Part shown: in pieces, positions 62,975-64,000 of the stretch
Layout: each line of letters opens with the position of its first letter
Position numbering within the stretch: position 1 is the stretch's first letter
From: Nemania diffusa
Lineage: Eukaryota > Ascomycota > Sordariomycetes > Xylariales > Xylariaceae
DNA: 64,000 bases
NCBI GenBank assembly: GCA_038501195.1
Contig: JBBPUQ010000001.1
Coordinates: 1,426,001-1,490,000 of the forward strand
Direction of reading: 5' to 3'
Position numbers and translations under genes: made by a program
The notes under the pieces: generated by a model
Databases searched by the model: none
Seen by the model: only the letters and a program-made list of their open reading frames with translations
What the model was told of the DNA's origin: nothing

Positions 62975-64000
62975 ATAAAGCTAACATTAATTGTACTAGT
63001 TTTTTAACTTATTGCAAAAAATACAACTATACTAAGCTACTAGAGTTAATATTATAAAAATCTAACAGTAAGCCAGTTTTACTTACTGTATAATATAAAG
63101 TTTATGCTTTTTTTCTTTTATATAGCTTTTACTTAAATTAATAAATTTATATCTTGTTTTTAGTAGTTAGCTTAAATTAAATAAAATAAACTGTTTGTTA
63201 TAATTTATTAATTTGTAAACTTTTATATTATTAATAAACATAAGTATATTAAGCTATTAATACTTAACTATTTAAACATAAACAAAAGTAAAAACTTCAA
63301 CAATAAAAAAATAAAACAAAGAATTAAAAAAAAAAAATAATCTATTTAAACTAAAAAGTAAAATCTATTAAATATTAAAAAAGCATATATTATATAAACT
63401 AAAAAATTATATTAGAACTAAAAATTAAGCAAAAACTTATAATATTTTCAAATTAGTTCAATATTTATAAAATTTAAATAAACTTGTTTAAACTATATAT
63501 TTTAAAACTATATATTAATATTAAAAATAAAACCGAAAAAATTAAAAGCAGTAGTAAATATAGTAAAAACTTTACAATTTTTAACAATTAGTTATATTTT
63601 TAATATGTAGTACAATTTAAGTAAACTTTAAAAAACTAAAAATTATTTAATACTTCGAAACAGATTTTTAATATTTTTAAAAAAGTAATATTGTTTTAAA
63701 CAAATATAAAAATTTTAGTATTTAATAATATGTTTTTAATTAAAAATACTAAATTCTGTTTTATTATTAAAACATTTAATTAATTAAACAAAACTAAATA
63801 ATTTAATAACAAGCTAATTTTGCTTTATTTTTATTTAGTTAATAAACTACTATATGTTTACATTAGCTTTTTTATTTTTATGCATTAATAAAATCAACTG
63901 CAAAAAATAATAGCTAAACTATTTAAAAAAACTATATAAATAATCAAAAAATAAAAAAATATAAAACTAAATTATAGTTTTGTTTACTTTTTTTTACTTT
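62975..64000. other. Unassigned RIP-degraded sequence to window end
   Basis: A/T-dominated, with no gene, repeat or second boundary. The desert continues beyond the window. Confidence 0.4.

Larger units (their letters stand above)
6421..64000. other. AT-rich, RIP-like gene-free isochore
   Basis: From about 6,421 to the window end, nearly every line is dominated by A and T; G and C survive mostly in short words such as AGCT, GCTA and TTGC. No open frame here looks like a normal gene. Where a protein family is recognisable (35,100-36,780 and 50,640-52,830), the defects are C-to-T or G-to-A transitions, which is the signature of RIP, a fungal process that mutates duplicated DNA before meiosis. 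The block therefore appears to be old, layered mobile elements. It continues past the window, so the true size is unknown. Confidence 0.85.

Noticed and set aside
1..64000. CRISPR arrays, bacterial operons or ribosome binding sites
   Set aside because: Spliceosomal introns and RIP decay mark nuclear fungal DNA; tandem arrays here have no unique spacers.
62975..64000. Telomere end
   Set aside because: No TTAGGG/CCCTAA repeats seen at either end of the window.

Overview
The window looks like nuclear DNA of a filamentous ascomycete (Pezizomycotina) with a two-compartment genome. Evidence for a fungus: short GT-AG introns of 47-121 nt, a fungal cellulose-binding module (CBM1), and a fungal-type NB-ARC/TPR protein. 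Evidence for repeat-induced point mutation (RIP): everything after about 6,420 has collapsed to A/T, while the recognisable protein relics there carry C-to-T and G-to-A changes (Gln to stop, Glu to Lys, Asp to Asn, Gly to Lys).

Gene-bearing part (1-6,420, mixed composition). A broken secreted GH127/DUF1680-type beta-L-arabinofuranosidase gene lies on + (62-1,922). It is followed by an apparently intact four-exon gene for a 301-residue secreted CBM1 protein on + (2,628-3,754). Next comes an NB-ARC protein with a short TPR-like tail on - (3,985-5,473). Last is a degraded coding relic of unknown family on - (6,040-6,417), cut off by the composition boundary. Plant-cell-wall genes and an NLR-like gene at the edge of a RIP desert would fit a plant-associated or litter fungus; that is inference.

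AT desert (6,421-64,000, about 57.6 kb). I find no intact gene. It starts with about 1.5 kb of almost pure A/T, then becomes a RIP-degraded repeat graveyard. Two mobile-element proteins are recognisable: a pogo/Fot1-like DDE transposase on - (about 35,100-36,780) and a PIF1-like, Helitron-type helicase on + (about 50,640-52,830). Other coding-like relics could not be assigned. Several tandem repeats are clear (19, 16, 18, 12 and 9 bp units). There is a nested duplication at 53,855-55,125, two islands that are less degraded, and three hairpins.

The working functions in this window are therefore few: one secreted carbohydrate-binding protein and perhaps one NLR-like protein. The rest is decay. 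Because the relics are read through many stops and frameshifts, their edges are approximate. Composition statements are by eye, not computed.
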